From contig SPCN01000004.1 of assembly GCA_004525465.1 (NCBI GenBank), positions 1 to 27,995 of the forward strand: a DNA stretch of 27,995 nucleotides, in the 5' to 3' direction. The number at the start of each line of letters is the position of its first letter. The first letter of the stretch is position 1. Below the pieces are notes generated by a model that was not told where the DNA came from, searched no databases, and saw only the letters and a list, made by a program, of their open reading frames with translations. The position numbers and the translations under genes were made by a program. Below, piece after piece: positions 1-7,191 of this stretch. The stretch is from Chrysiogenales bacterium. Its GTDB lineage: Bacteria > Acidobacteriota > Aminicenantia > UBA2199.

Positions 1-2270
1 GTGGCGCGAAAGGCAAAATTCTGCAGCCATTGCTTCATGGCCCAATACGTCAGCGGCCAGGCAAAGGCATTGGCCACCACGACCCAGAAAGCGAACTTGC
101 TGGTCAGCAGCAGCACCAGGTTGACGATCGACGCCCCGAGCGTCTTGCGGATGCCGATCTCCTTGGTCCGTTGCTCGATGTTGAACGAAGCAAGGGCGAA
201 AAGGCCCAGGCAGGAAATGAGCAGGCATAATCCTGAAAAGGTGGCCGCCAGTTTTTGCTGTATTTGATCCTGCTCGTAGAACCTGGCCAGGCGCTGATCG
301 AGGAAAGAATAAGCGAAGGGATAGCCGGGGGCGAAGGCCGTCCATTTCGAGCGCAGCGCTTCCAGTGATTCCCGGACGCGGCCGCCGCGCAGGCGCACGT
401 TGAGATACGGCGGTATCTCCTGGGGCTGAACGATATAGGTAGCCCGGACGTCGCGGTGCAGCGAGCGGTAATGGAAGTTGCGCGCCACACCAATTACGGT
501 TCCATGCTGGCAGCGCTTGCCTATCGGGTCTTTCCAGCCCAGGGCCTTGACCAGGTTTTCGCTGACAATGAACTCCATGGTGCCGTCCTTGAAATCCTGT
601 GGGTTCGGCAGCCGGGAAAAATTGCGGCCGGCGACAATGCTGATTCCCATGGTCGCAAAATAGTCCTTGTCGGCCTGCAGGGAACCGAAGGCGTGGTCCT
701 GCATCTCGCCGCTGTTGCTCTCCCATTTGAACGCATAACCTGTGAATCCGCTCCCCGGCACGGAATCGGAAAACGAAGCCGCCGTGACGCCGGGCAGGCG
801 CAGGATCTCATTTTTGTAAACAGCGCCGCGCTTGCGCAAATCGGCATCCGTGACGTTGACCAGGACCACCGGGTCCTTGGTAAAACCCAGGTCTCTGTTC
901 TTGATGAAGTCAAGTTGGCGGTTCATCAGGAAGGTCAGGGCGACGGCGCCGATGGCGATGACGAACTGCACCACCAGCAGCGACTGGCGCAGGAGCCGTC
1001 CGGCCGCCTGGCCGCCCGACCTTGTTTTCAAGGTTTTCAGCGGCGAGATCCGCGCCAGATAAAAAGCCGGATAGAGGCCGGCCAGAAGGCTGACAACGAT
1101 CCAGATGGTCAGCAAGCCCAGCCGCAATAACGGGTTGGCGAGGAAATTCACGGTGAGCTGCTTCCCGATCACCTGGTTCAGCGGGGTCAGGGACAGGATG
1201 CCCTGGGCCAGAACGATTCCGGCCAGCAAAGCCAAAAAGACGAAAAACAGCGACTCGCCCAACAGGTGGACAACCAGTTGGCCATGGCTCGAGCCGATGA
1301 CTTTTCTGACACCGATCTCTTTGGCGCGCTTGCCGGCCCGGGAGGTGGTCAGGTTGACGTAGTTCACGCCGGCCAGGAACAGGATCAGCAGGACGATGCC
1401 GCAGAACCAGAACATAAAGCGGGAATTGGCTTCGGCCTGCTGGGTATGGATGATGGATCGCAAGTGAATGGCAGTCAGGGGCTCGACCAGTGAACGGTAA
1501 TGGATGCTGTCGCTGGCCGCCTGGTATTTCTCGTAGAACTGCCGGCCCTTACGGTCGAAGTCGGCGGCCGTGAATCCCGGAGCAAATAGGAAATACACTT
1601 CATCGCCCATGCCCCCGGACAGTTCCGACGGTTTAAAAAGTTCCGCCTGGTTGAGGCCCTTGAACTGGGTGGAGTAGGAGAGCAGGGCGGAGAACTGCAG
1701 CTGGTCGTTGTCGGGAGGATCGGCAATTACAGCCGTGACTTCGAACGGGTCCTGGTTTTCAATTCCCAGCACCTCGCCCAGCGGGTTCCTGTCGCCGAAT
1801 ATCTTCCTGGCCAAAGATCGGGTCAGCACAATGGTATTGTCCCGGTCCAAAGCGCTCTTTGGATTTCCATATACAAAAGCATGGCTGAAAACGTTGAAGA
1901 TGCCGGGATCGGCCCAGAGGAAATTTTCCTCGGAGAAAGCGCGGTCCTGTTTCCTGACCAGTGTCTCGCCCAGGTAGCCGATGCGGACGAACGATTCGAT
2001 CTCGGGGATGAAATCCTTCAGCAGCGGCCCGGCGCCCGGGTTGCAGCCGCTCTGGATGCTGGTCACGCCGCCGATGGTCATCTCCACGCCGTAGCGGAAA
2101 ATGCGCTCATGGTTGGCGTGGTGGCGGTCGTAGCCCAGTTCACTCTGTACGAACAGCAGGCCGATCAGGCAGCAGGCGATCCCCAACCCCAGGCCGAAGA
2201 TATTGATCAGTGAATGGAATTTATCCCGGCCCAGCAACCTGAACGTTTGTTTGAACAAATTTTTAATCAT
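1..2270 (-). CDS. MacB/FtsX-like ABC transporter permease (C-terminus cut by window edge)
   Basis: The reading frame is open from an ATG at 2270 to the left edge, giving about 756 codons. A GGAG ribosome site sits 7 bases before the ATG, and the start follows the previous permease's stop by 11 bases, so it is the next gene of the same operon. The N-terminus has one membrane helix (about residues 19-41), then a MacB-type periplasmic core of about 240 residues. Three helices follow, with the cytoplasmic KEIGVRKVIGSS segment between them, then a second periplasmic core, and near the edge RTKEIGIRKTLGAS. Compared with the neighbouring permease, about 44 residues (the last helix and tail) are missing. 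The family usually works as a dimer with a separate LolD/MacB-type ATPase to move or extract envelope substrates by mechanotransmission. The substrate cannot be told. A TolC-like gene could lie beyond the edge. Confidence 0.93.
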   Translation of the reverse strand, partial: MIKNLFKQTFRLLGRDKFHSLINIFGLGLGIACCLIGLLFVQSELGYDRHHANHERIFRYGVEMTIGGVTSIQSGCNPGAGPLLKDFIPEIESFVRIGYLGETLVRKQDRAFSEENFLWADPGIFNVFSHAFVYGNPKSALDRDNTIVLTRSLARKIFGDRNPLGEVLGIENQDPFEVTAVIADPPDNDQLQFSALLSYSTQFKGLNQAELFKPSELSGGMGDEVYFLFAPGFTAADFDRKGRQFYEKYQAASDSIHYRSLVEPLTAIHLRSIIHTQQAEANSRFMFWFCGIVLLILFLAGVNYVNLTTSRAGKRAKEIGVRKVIGSSHGQLVVHLLGESLFFVFLALLAGIVLAQGILSLTPLNQVIGKQLTVNFLANPLLRLGLLTIWIVVSLLAGLYPAFYLARISPLKTLKTRSGGQAAGRLLRQSLLVVQFVIAIGAVALTFLMNRQLDFIKNRDLGFTKDPVVLVNVTDADLRKRGAVYKNEILRLPGVTAASFSDSVPGSGFTGYAFKWESNSGEMQDHAFGSLQADKDYFATMGISIVAGRNFSRLPNPQDFKDGTMEFIVSENLVKALGWKDPIGKRCQHGTVIGVARNFHYRSLHRDVRATYIVQPQEIPPYLNVRLRGGRVRESLEALRSKWTAFAPGYPFAYSFLDQRLARFYEQDQIQQKLAATFSGLCLLISCLGLFALASFNIEQRTKEIGIRKTLGASIVNLVLLLTSKFAFWVVVANAFAWPLTYWAMKQWLQNFAFRA

Positions 2271-2281
2271 CCAGGCACTCC

Positions 2282-4714
2282 TTATTCATTTCTCAGGCTG
2301 TTCACCGGGTTGGCGCGGGCGGCGCGGATGGATTGATAGCTTACGGTCAGCATGGCGATGATCAGCGCCAGGACTCCAGAAAGCAAAAACAATCGGATAT
2401 CCAGCGAGGTGCGATAGGCGAAATCCCTCAGCCAGCGGTTCATGACAAAGTAGGCCAGGGGCCAGGCGATGAGGTTGGCCAGCAGCACCAGCTTGAGGAA
2501 TTCATTGGATAGCAGGCGGCTGAGGTTCAGCACCGAGGCACCGAGCACCTTGCGGATGCCGATCTCCTTGGTGCGCTGCTGGGTGGCGAAGGTGGCCAGG
2601 CCGAGCAGTCCCAGGCAGGCGATGGCGATGGCCAGCAGGGAGAACGCCGTGAGCAGCCGGGCCGTGTTCTGTTCGGAATTGTAATTCGCGGCGAAGCGTT
2701 CATCGAAGAATTCGTATTCGAAGGCCTGCCCTTTGGCGAGGCGTTTCCAGGTTTTTTCGATGGATTTGAGCAGAACCGGGATGTTGGTCGTGCGAAAGCG
2801 TACCGAGACCGTTTTGCCGAATCCGTCGGGGCCCATCCAGTGGAAGGCCAGCGGCCGGATCTCCTCGTGCAGGGACTGGAAATGGAAATCCTTTATCACG
2901 CCCAGGATGGTGATCTTGGTTTGCTTGCCCGACTGGTCGATCATCTGGACGATCTCCCTGCCGACCGGGTCGCTCAAGCCCATGACTTTCACCGCGGTCT
3001 CGTTGAGGACCACGCCCTGGAGGTCGCTCTGGCGGTCCTTCTCGAAGAAGCGGCCGGATGCCATCTGGATGTCGTATGTGCGCAGAAAGCCTTCGTCGGC
3101 ATACATCGTCCAGAATAGATATTGGCCCACGCCGCTGACTCCGGGCACTGTGTAGACGTTGTCGCCGAAGGTCGGGTCGCCCATCAGGCCCGCCGAAGTA
3201 CTGACGGCCATGATCTTGGGATTGGCAAGCAACTCCTGCTTGAAGGTCCGGACCTGCTTGCCCAGGTCATCGGTCTTTTTGACGACCAGCACCTGGTCCT
3301 TGCTGAAGCCCAGCTTCTTGTTCTGCATGTAATGCAATTGACGGTTGATGACCAGCGTGCCGATGATCAGGGTGATCGACAGGGTGAACTGGAACACCAC
3401 CAGCAGGCTACGCAGGAAGGACTTCCCTTTGATCCCCCCCAGTTGTCCTTTCAGTACTTGTGCCGGCCGGAACGAAGAAAGATAAAATGCCGGATAGATG
3501 CCGGCCACCAGGCCGCTCAGGACAAGCAACGCCAGCAGGATCGGCAGCAGCCAGGGGTTGCCCTGGACCGTGATCTGCGCATTGGCACCGGCCAGCCGGT
3601 TGAAGAAAGGACGCAGCAGCATGGCCAGGACCAGGGCCAGGAGGATGGCCAGGAAGCTGGTCAGGGACGATTCAAAAAGGAACTGCCTGATCAACTGGCC
3701 GCGGCCCGAGCCGATGGCCTTGCGGATGCCGATCTCGCGGGCCCTGGTGGCGGCACGGGCGGTGGTCAGATTGACGAAGTTCACGCAAGCCAGCAGGAAT
3801 ACGCCGAAAGCGACCAGGGAAAAAAGGTACACGGTCGAGATATCGCCGTTGGCTTCCAATTCATACTCAAGGTGTGAACGCAGGTGGATATCTGTAAGCG
3901 GCTGCAAAAAATACCGATATTGGGCACCACTCTTTAACAACTGATCCCAGCTTACACCGAACATTTGCTGGAATTGCGGGCCGGCGTTGCGGCGGACGAT
4001 CTCCTGGAGTTTGGCTTCCGTAGCTGCAGCTGAGGCGCCGGGGCGCAGAACCAGATAGGTGTAAAAGTTGTTGCCGATCCAGGAGGTGCTGCGGCTGTTT
4101 TCAAACACGGCCAGCGAGCCGACAAAGTCGTAATGAAAATGGGACTGGCGCGGTACGTCCGGCACCACGCCGGTGACCAGGAGGTCGCGGCGGTTGTCGG
4201 TGTTGATGATCTTGCCGAGGGGGTTTGCGGAGCCGAAGTATTTCCTGGCCATGGAACTGGTCAGCACCACATTGTTTGCCTGGCTGAGGGCGGTGCGCGG
4301 ATCGCCCTTGATAAACGGCACGCTGAAGACATCGAAGAAAGTGGGGTCGGCCCAGTAGAAGCGCTCTTCGCTGAATACCTTGTCCTTGTAGCGCACCACC
4401 GGGGCACCGCGGCCGCCGCCGCTGAAACGGACAACGGACTCCACATCGGGAATCTCCCGCTCCATGGCCTCGGCCAGGGGCGCGCACGATACAGGGCCAA
4501 TGAAAGTTTTGCTGTTCAGTGAGCCGACGATCCCGACGCGGTAGATGCGCTCGGCCCTGGCGTAGTGGCGGTCGAAGCTAAGCTGGTCGATGGCAAAGAG
4601 CGTGATCAGGATGCAGCAGGCCAGGCCGGCCGCGAAGCCGAAAATGGTGATGAACGAGAGCCCCTTATGCAGGCGCATGTTGCGCAGTGCCGCTTTCAGG
4701 TAATTTTTAAACAT
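2282..4714 (-). CDS. MacB/FtsX-like ABC transporter permease, 810 aa
   Basis: This is a full-length member of the double-core FtsX/MacB permease family. One helix at about residues 19-42 is followed by a periplasmic MacB core to about residue 290. Three helices follow (about 295-410), including the cytoplasmic REIGIRKAIGSGRG loop. A further helix lies near 435-455, a second periplasmic core spans about 460-690, and three terminal helices include RTKEIGIRKVLGAS. The protein ends ANPVNSLRNE, a tail shared by all complete permeases in this window. It follows the small membrane protein gene by 21 bases; no strong Shine-Dalgarno is visible in that gap, so its translation may depend on the upstream gene. 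It should pair with the ATPase encoded at 4930-5619. The exported substrate is unknown. Confidence 0.95.
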   Translation of the reverse strand: MFKNYLKAALRNMRLHKGLSFITIFGFAAGLACCILITLFAIDQLSFDRHYARAERIYRVGIVGSLNSKTFIGPVSCAPLAEAMEREIPDVESVVRFSGGGRGAPVVRYKDKVFSEERFYWADPTFFDVFSVPFIKGDPRTALSQANNVVLTSSMARKYFGSANPLGKIINTDNRRDLLVTGVVPDVPRQSHFHYDFVGSLAVFENSRSTSWIGNNFYTYLVLRPGASAAATEAKLQEIVRRNAGPQFQQMFGVSWDQLLKSGAQYRYFLQPLTDIHLRSHLEYELEANGDISTVYLFSLVAFGVFLLACVNFVNLTTARAATRAREIGIRKAIGSGRGQLIRQFLFESSLTSFLAILLALVLAMLLRPFFNRLAGANAQITVQGNPWLLPILLALLVLSGLVAGIYPAFYLSSFRPAQVLKGQLGGIKGKSFLRSLLVVFQFTLSITLIIGTLVINRQLHYMQNKKLGFSKDQVLVVKKTDDLGKQVRTFKQELLANPKIMAVSTSAGLMGDPTFGDNVYTVPGVSGVGQYLFWTMYADEGFLRTYDIQMASGRFFEKDRQSDLQGVVLNETAVKVMGLSDPVGREIVQMIDQSGKQTKITILGVIKDFHFQSLHEEIRPLAFHWMGPDGFGKTVSVRFRTTNIPVLLKSIEKTWKRLAKGQAFEYEFFDERFAANYNSEQNTARLLTAFSLLAIAIACLGLLGLATFATQQRTKEIGIRKVLGASVLNLSRLLSNEFLKLVLLANLIAWPLAYFVMNRWLRDFAYRTSLDIRLFLLSGVLALIIAMLTVSYQSIRAARANPVNSLRNE

Positions 4715-4735
4715 GGTTTTTCTTGAGAATTGTGA

Positions 4736-4885
4736 TCAAATCATAAAAATGAAGACCACGATCAGCAAGAAAACGATGGCCTGGCAAATGAAAAGCTTGG
4801 CTTTTTCCCGGCGCAGCCGCCGGCTGATCTCCCCGGCCACTTCGCTAAGGTCTACCGTTGGATTCAATGCTATATGATTGCTCAT
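4736..4885 (-). CDS. Small single-pass membrane protein (49 aa) inside the ABC operon
   Basis: An ATG at 4885 follows a strong GGAGGGG ribosome site by only a few bases and opens a 49-residue frame ending at TGA 4736-4738. The first 30 residues are polar and end in the basic stretch RRLRREKAK. Residues 31-49 are almost wholly hydrophobic (LFICQAIVFLLIVVFIFMI), one membrane helix that runs to the C-terminus. By the positive-inside rule the N-terminus should face the cytoplasm. The gene lies 44 bases after the ATPase stop and 21 bases before the permease start, in the same direction. I recognise no family. It could be a small accessory or assembly subunit of the transporter, or a tail-anchored regulator; that role is inferred from position only. 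Confidence 0.75.
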   Translation of the reverse strand: MSNHIALNPTVDLSEVAGEISRRLRREKAKLFICQAIVFLLIVVFIFMI

Positions 4886-4929
4886 TTACCCCTCCAACTT
4901 TTTTTTATCTGCAGGTTTCCTTTTTCCGC

Positions 4930-5619
4930 TCAGACATGGAATTTCTGGTTGAAATTCTCGGTGACGATATGGCCGTCGAACAGGTGCACTACGCGCTGGG
5001 CAAATTCCGAATAAGCGGGGGAATGGGTGACCATGACGATGGTCGTCCCTTCGCTGTGCAGTTGCGAAAGCAGGTTCATCACTTCGTCGCCGTTGGCCGA
5101 ATCGAGGTTGCCGGTGGGTTCGTCAGCGAGGATCAGTTTCGGACGGGCCACCAGGGCCCGGGCCACGGCCACACGCTGCTGCTGGCCGCCTGACAGCTGC
5201 TGGGGGAAGTGGTTCTTGCGCGGGATCAGCTGCATGCGCTCCATGACATCGAGCACCTTTTTCTTGCGTTCGCCGCTGCCTACTTTCAGGTAAAGCAGGG
5301 GCAGTTCGATGTTCTCAAAAACGGTCAATTCATCGATGAGGTTGAAGCTCTGGAAGACGAAGCCGATGTTGGCCTTGCGCAGTTGGGCGCGCTGCCGTTC
5401 CGAGAATTTGGAAACCTCGTGGCCCACGAAGTGATATTCCCCTTCGCTGGGGTTGTCGAGCAGGCCGAGGATGTTGAGCAGGGTCGATTTGCCGCAGCCC
5501 GAGGGGCCCATGATGGCTACAAACTCACCCTCCTTGACCGTCAGGTTGATCTGGTTGAGAGCTGAAGTCTCGACCTCTTCGGTGGTGTAGATTTTTTTCA
5601 GGTTCTTGGTTTGAATCAT
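4930..5619 (-). CDS. ABC transporter ATP-binding protein, MacB/LolD type, 229 aa
   Basis: This is a cytoplasmic nucleotide-binding subunit with every catalytic motif intact: Walker A GPSGCGKST at residues 38-46, Q-loop glutamine 90, signature LSGGQQQR at 142-149, Walker B LILADEPT with D166 and E167, and H-loop histidine 199. The length and the VFQSFNLIDELTVFENIELPL segment are typical of the LolD/MacB/FtsE branch. An AAGGAG ribosome site precedes the ATG. The gene lies 29 bases after the adaptor gene and before the 49-residue membrane protein and the permeases. It is the only ATPase seen with four permeases in the window, so it may energise several of them. Confidence 0.97.
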   Translation of the reverse strand: MIQTKNLKKIYTTEEVETSALNQINLTVKEGEFVAIMGPSGCGKSTLLNILGLLDNPSEGEYHFVGHEVSKFSERQRAQLRKANIGFVFQSFNLIDELTVFENIELPLLYLKVGSGERKKKVLDVMERMQLIPRKNHFPQQLSGGQQQRVAVARALVARPKLILADEPTGNLDSANGDEVMNLLSQLHSEGTTIVMVTHSPAYSEFAQRVVHLFDGHIVTENFNQKFHV

Positions 5620-5648
5620 TTTTATTCTCCTTGTTTATTTTGCATGGT

Positions 5649-6905
5649 TTATTTGAAAATCAGGCGTTCGTTGTCGCCGAAGTTATCATAGCTGGAGGTG
5701 ACCACCCGCTCGCCGGGGCGCAGGCCGCCCAGCACTTCGAACACATCGGGATTTTGCCGGCCCAGGCGGATCTCCCTCTTGAGAGCGGTTTTGCCGTCCG
5801 GCTCGAGCACGAAGACCCAGTTGCCGCCGGTTTTTTGAAAGAAGCCGCCGCGGGGCAGCAGCAGCGCTTCGGCGACATCACTGAGTTCCAGGCGGATGTG
5901 CAGGGTCTGGCCGCGACGGATGCCCGGGGCCGGGAGACCGGGAAACTCAAGGTCAACCGTAAACTTCCCGTCCCTGACTTCCGGATAGACGCGGCTGACC
6001 ACCATGCGGTAGGTGTTGCCGGAAAGTTCGAATTGCCCGGGTTTGCCCTTCTGGATGCGGTCGATGTAGAATTCGTCAATTCCGGCCCGGGCCTTGAAGC
6101 CTTCCGGAGCATCGATTTGTCCCAGCCGTTCGCCCGGTGATTTTGATTGCCCGGGTTCCGCCTGCAGGGAGGTCAAGGTGCCTGTGATCGGGGCGCGAAG
6201 GGTCAGGTTGTCCATTTTGCCTTTGGCTACCCCAAGATTTTGCTCCATGCGCTTGACAGCGTCATCGAGCTGAACGATCTGCTGTTGGCGGAAGTTCAAT
6301 TCTTTTTCCTTGGATTCAAGCGCTAGCCGGAGTTTGTTTTTAAACAGTTCGTATTCGCCACCAGTATCTTCGAAATCATGGCGGGAAATCAACTTCTCTT
6401 CATAAAGGGATTGGTAGCTCTCATACTTGCGTTGCTGCTTTTGCACCTGAAACTCAAGATCAGCCAGATCGCGTTCCAGGGCCAAACGGGTTTGCTCAAA
6501 AAGCAGGCGGGTATTACGCAGGTTGTTGATCTGCTGGAACAGTTCGGCTTCGCGGTACATGATATCCATCAACAGTGACGTATTGGAAAGCTTTAGAATT
6601 TTGTCACCCTTCTCTACCAGCGTACCTGCCTCGATATAGACTTTTTCGACCAAGCCGCCTTCTTCGACATCCAGAAATATCGTTTGCATAGGCAGTACTT
6701 CGCCCATGACCGGGATGAACTCCTGGAAAGGGCCGCGCTGGACAGTGGAAACCGTCAATTTTTCGCTTTCGACGTTGAGGGTCGAGCGATTGCTTTGGAA
6801 CAGCAGCAGATTGGCGACCAGCAGCACAAAAAATCCGGCCAGGGAATAGGTGATGATCCGTCGGGCCGGCCATTTCTTCTTTTTAATAATTTGATCCATG
6901 CTCAT
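5649..6905 (-). CDS. HlyD/MacA-family periplasmic adaptor subunit, 418 aa
   Basis: This is an inner-membrane-anchored adaptor of the kind that links an ABC permease to an outer-membrane channel. A basic N-terminus (KKKKWPARR) leads into a membrane helix at about residues 18-36. The first half of a lipoyl-like domain follows (around 65-105, with GGLVEKVYIEAGTLVEKGD), then a long coiled coil (about 110-220). The second lipoyl half is LRAPITGTLTSLQAEPGQ, and beta-barrel and membrane-proximal domains run to the C-terminus (GLRPGERVVTSSYD). A GAGGTG ribosome site precedes the ATG at 6905. It is the first gene of operon B, about 13 bases after the start site predicted from the sigma-54 promoter at 6929-6944. 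Confidence 0.95.
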   Translation of the reverse strand: MSMDQIIKKKKWPARRIITYSLAGFFVLLVANLLLFQSNRSTLNVESEKLTVSTVQRGPFQEFIPVMGEVLPMQTIFLDVEEGGLVEKVYIEAGTLVEKGDKILKLSNTSLLMDIMYREAELFQQINNLRNTRLLFEQTRLALERDLADLEFQVQKQQRKYESYQSLYEEKLISRHDFEDTGGEYELFKNKLRLALESKEKELNFRQQQIVQLDDAVKRMEQNLGVAKGKMDNLTLRAPITGTLTSLQAEPGQSKSPGERLGQIDAPEGFKARAGIDEFYIDRIQKGKPGQFELSGNTYRMVVSRVYPEVRDGKFTVDLEFPGLPAPGIRRGQTLHIRLELSDVAEALLLPRGGFFQKTGGNWVFVLEPDGKTALKREIRLGRQNPDVFEVLGGLRPGERVVTSSYDNFGDNERLIFK

Positions 6906-6928
6906 TGGGGCACCTCAGAATATATTGA

Positions 6929-6944
6929 AGCAACTATGATGCCA
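6929..6944 (-). promoter_or_regulatory. Sigma-54 (-24/-12) promoter of operon B
   Basis: On the minus strand the sequence reads TGGCATCATAGTTGCT. It has the invariant GG and GC elements separated by exactly ten bases and matches the sigma-54 consensus TGGCAC-N5-TTGCW at all but one defined base. The -12 element lies about 25 bases before the adaptor ATG, which predicts a short leader that just accommodates the GAGGTG ribosome site. The paired activator-type palindromes lie 109-146 bp further upstream. Confidence 0.88.
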
Positions 6945-7052
6945 AATTTGCGGCAATGGGCTGTTGCGACCAGAATAATGCTCCTGGACTTAACAAATGC
7001 AGTCCGCGGCTTTGCCGCTTTCCGGTTTTTCTGTTAAAGAGAATTCCTGGGA

Positions 7053-7090
7053 TGTCCGCTGGCGGAACAATACCTGTCCGTTTCCGGACA
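7053..7090. promoter_or_regulatory. Twin palindromic enhancer (UAS) sites for operon B
   Basis: Two adjacent dyads occur here: TGTCCGCTGGCGGAACA at 7053-7069 (imperfect) and TGTCCGTTTCCGGACA at 7075-7090 (six-base arms, perfect). Their centres are 21.5 bp apart, two helical turns. Both sites recur with the same order and spacing at 12397-12434 upstream of operon A. Their distance from the -24 element is typical for enhancer-binding proteins, and the best candidate binder is the Fis-HTH regulator encoded at 12553-13929. The other bases of the 6906-7191 gap show no gene. Confidence 0.8.
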
Positions 7091-7191
7091 TAGAACAAAG
7101 TGAGTTACTGGGAAAACGATGATTTTCTGGCTTACCGGGAACTTTTTTGGAATAAAAGCACCTACTTCACCATGAAAACCGTTACTGTTTT

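Noticed and set aside
3122..3877. Long plus-strand frame of 251 codons opposite the permease at 2282-4714, and similar frames opposite other genes
   Set aside because: They are antisense shadows of GC-rich coding sequence, with low-complexity Gln/Asp/Arg composition and no ribosome sites.
7006..7018. GCGGC-TTT-GCCGC hairpin between the operon B enhancer and promoter, considered as the operon A terminator
   Set aside because: On the operon A (minus) strand it is not followed by a T-tract, and the stem is only five pairs.
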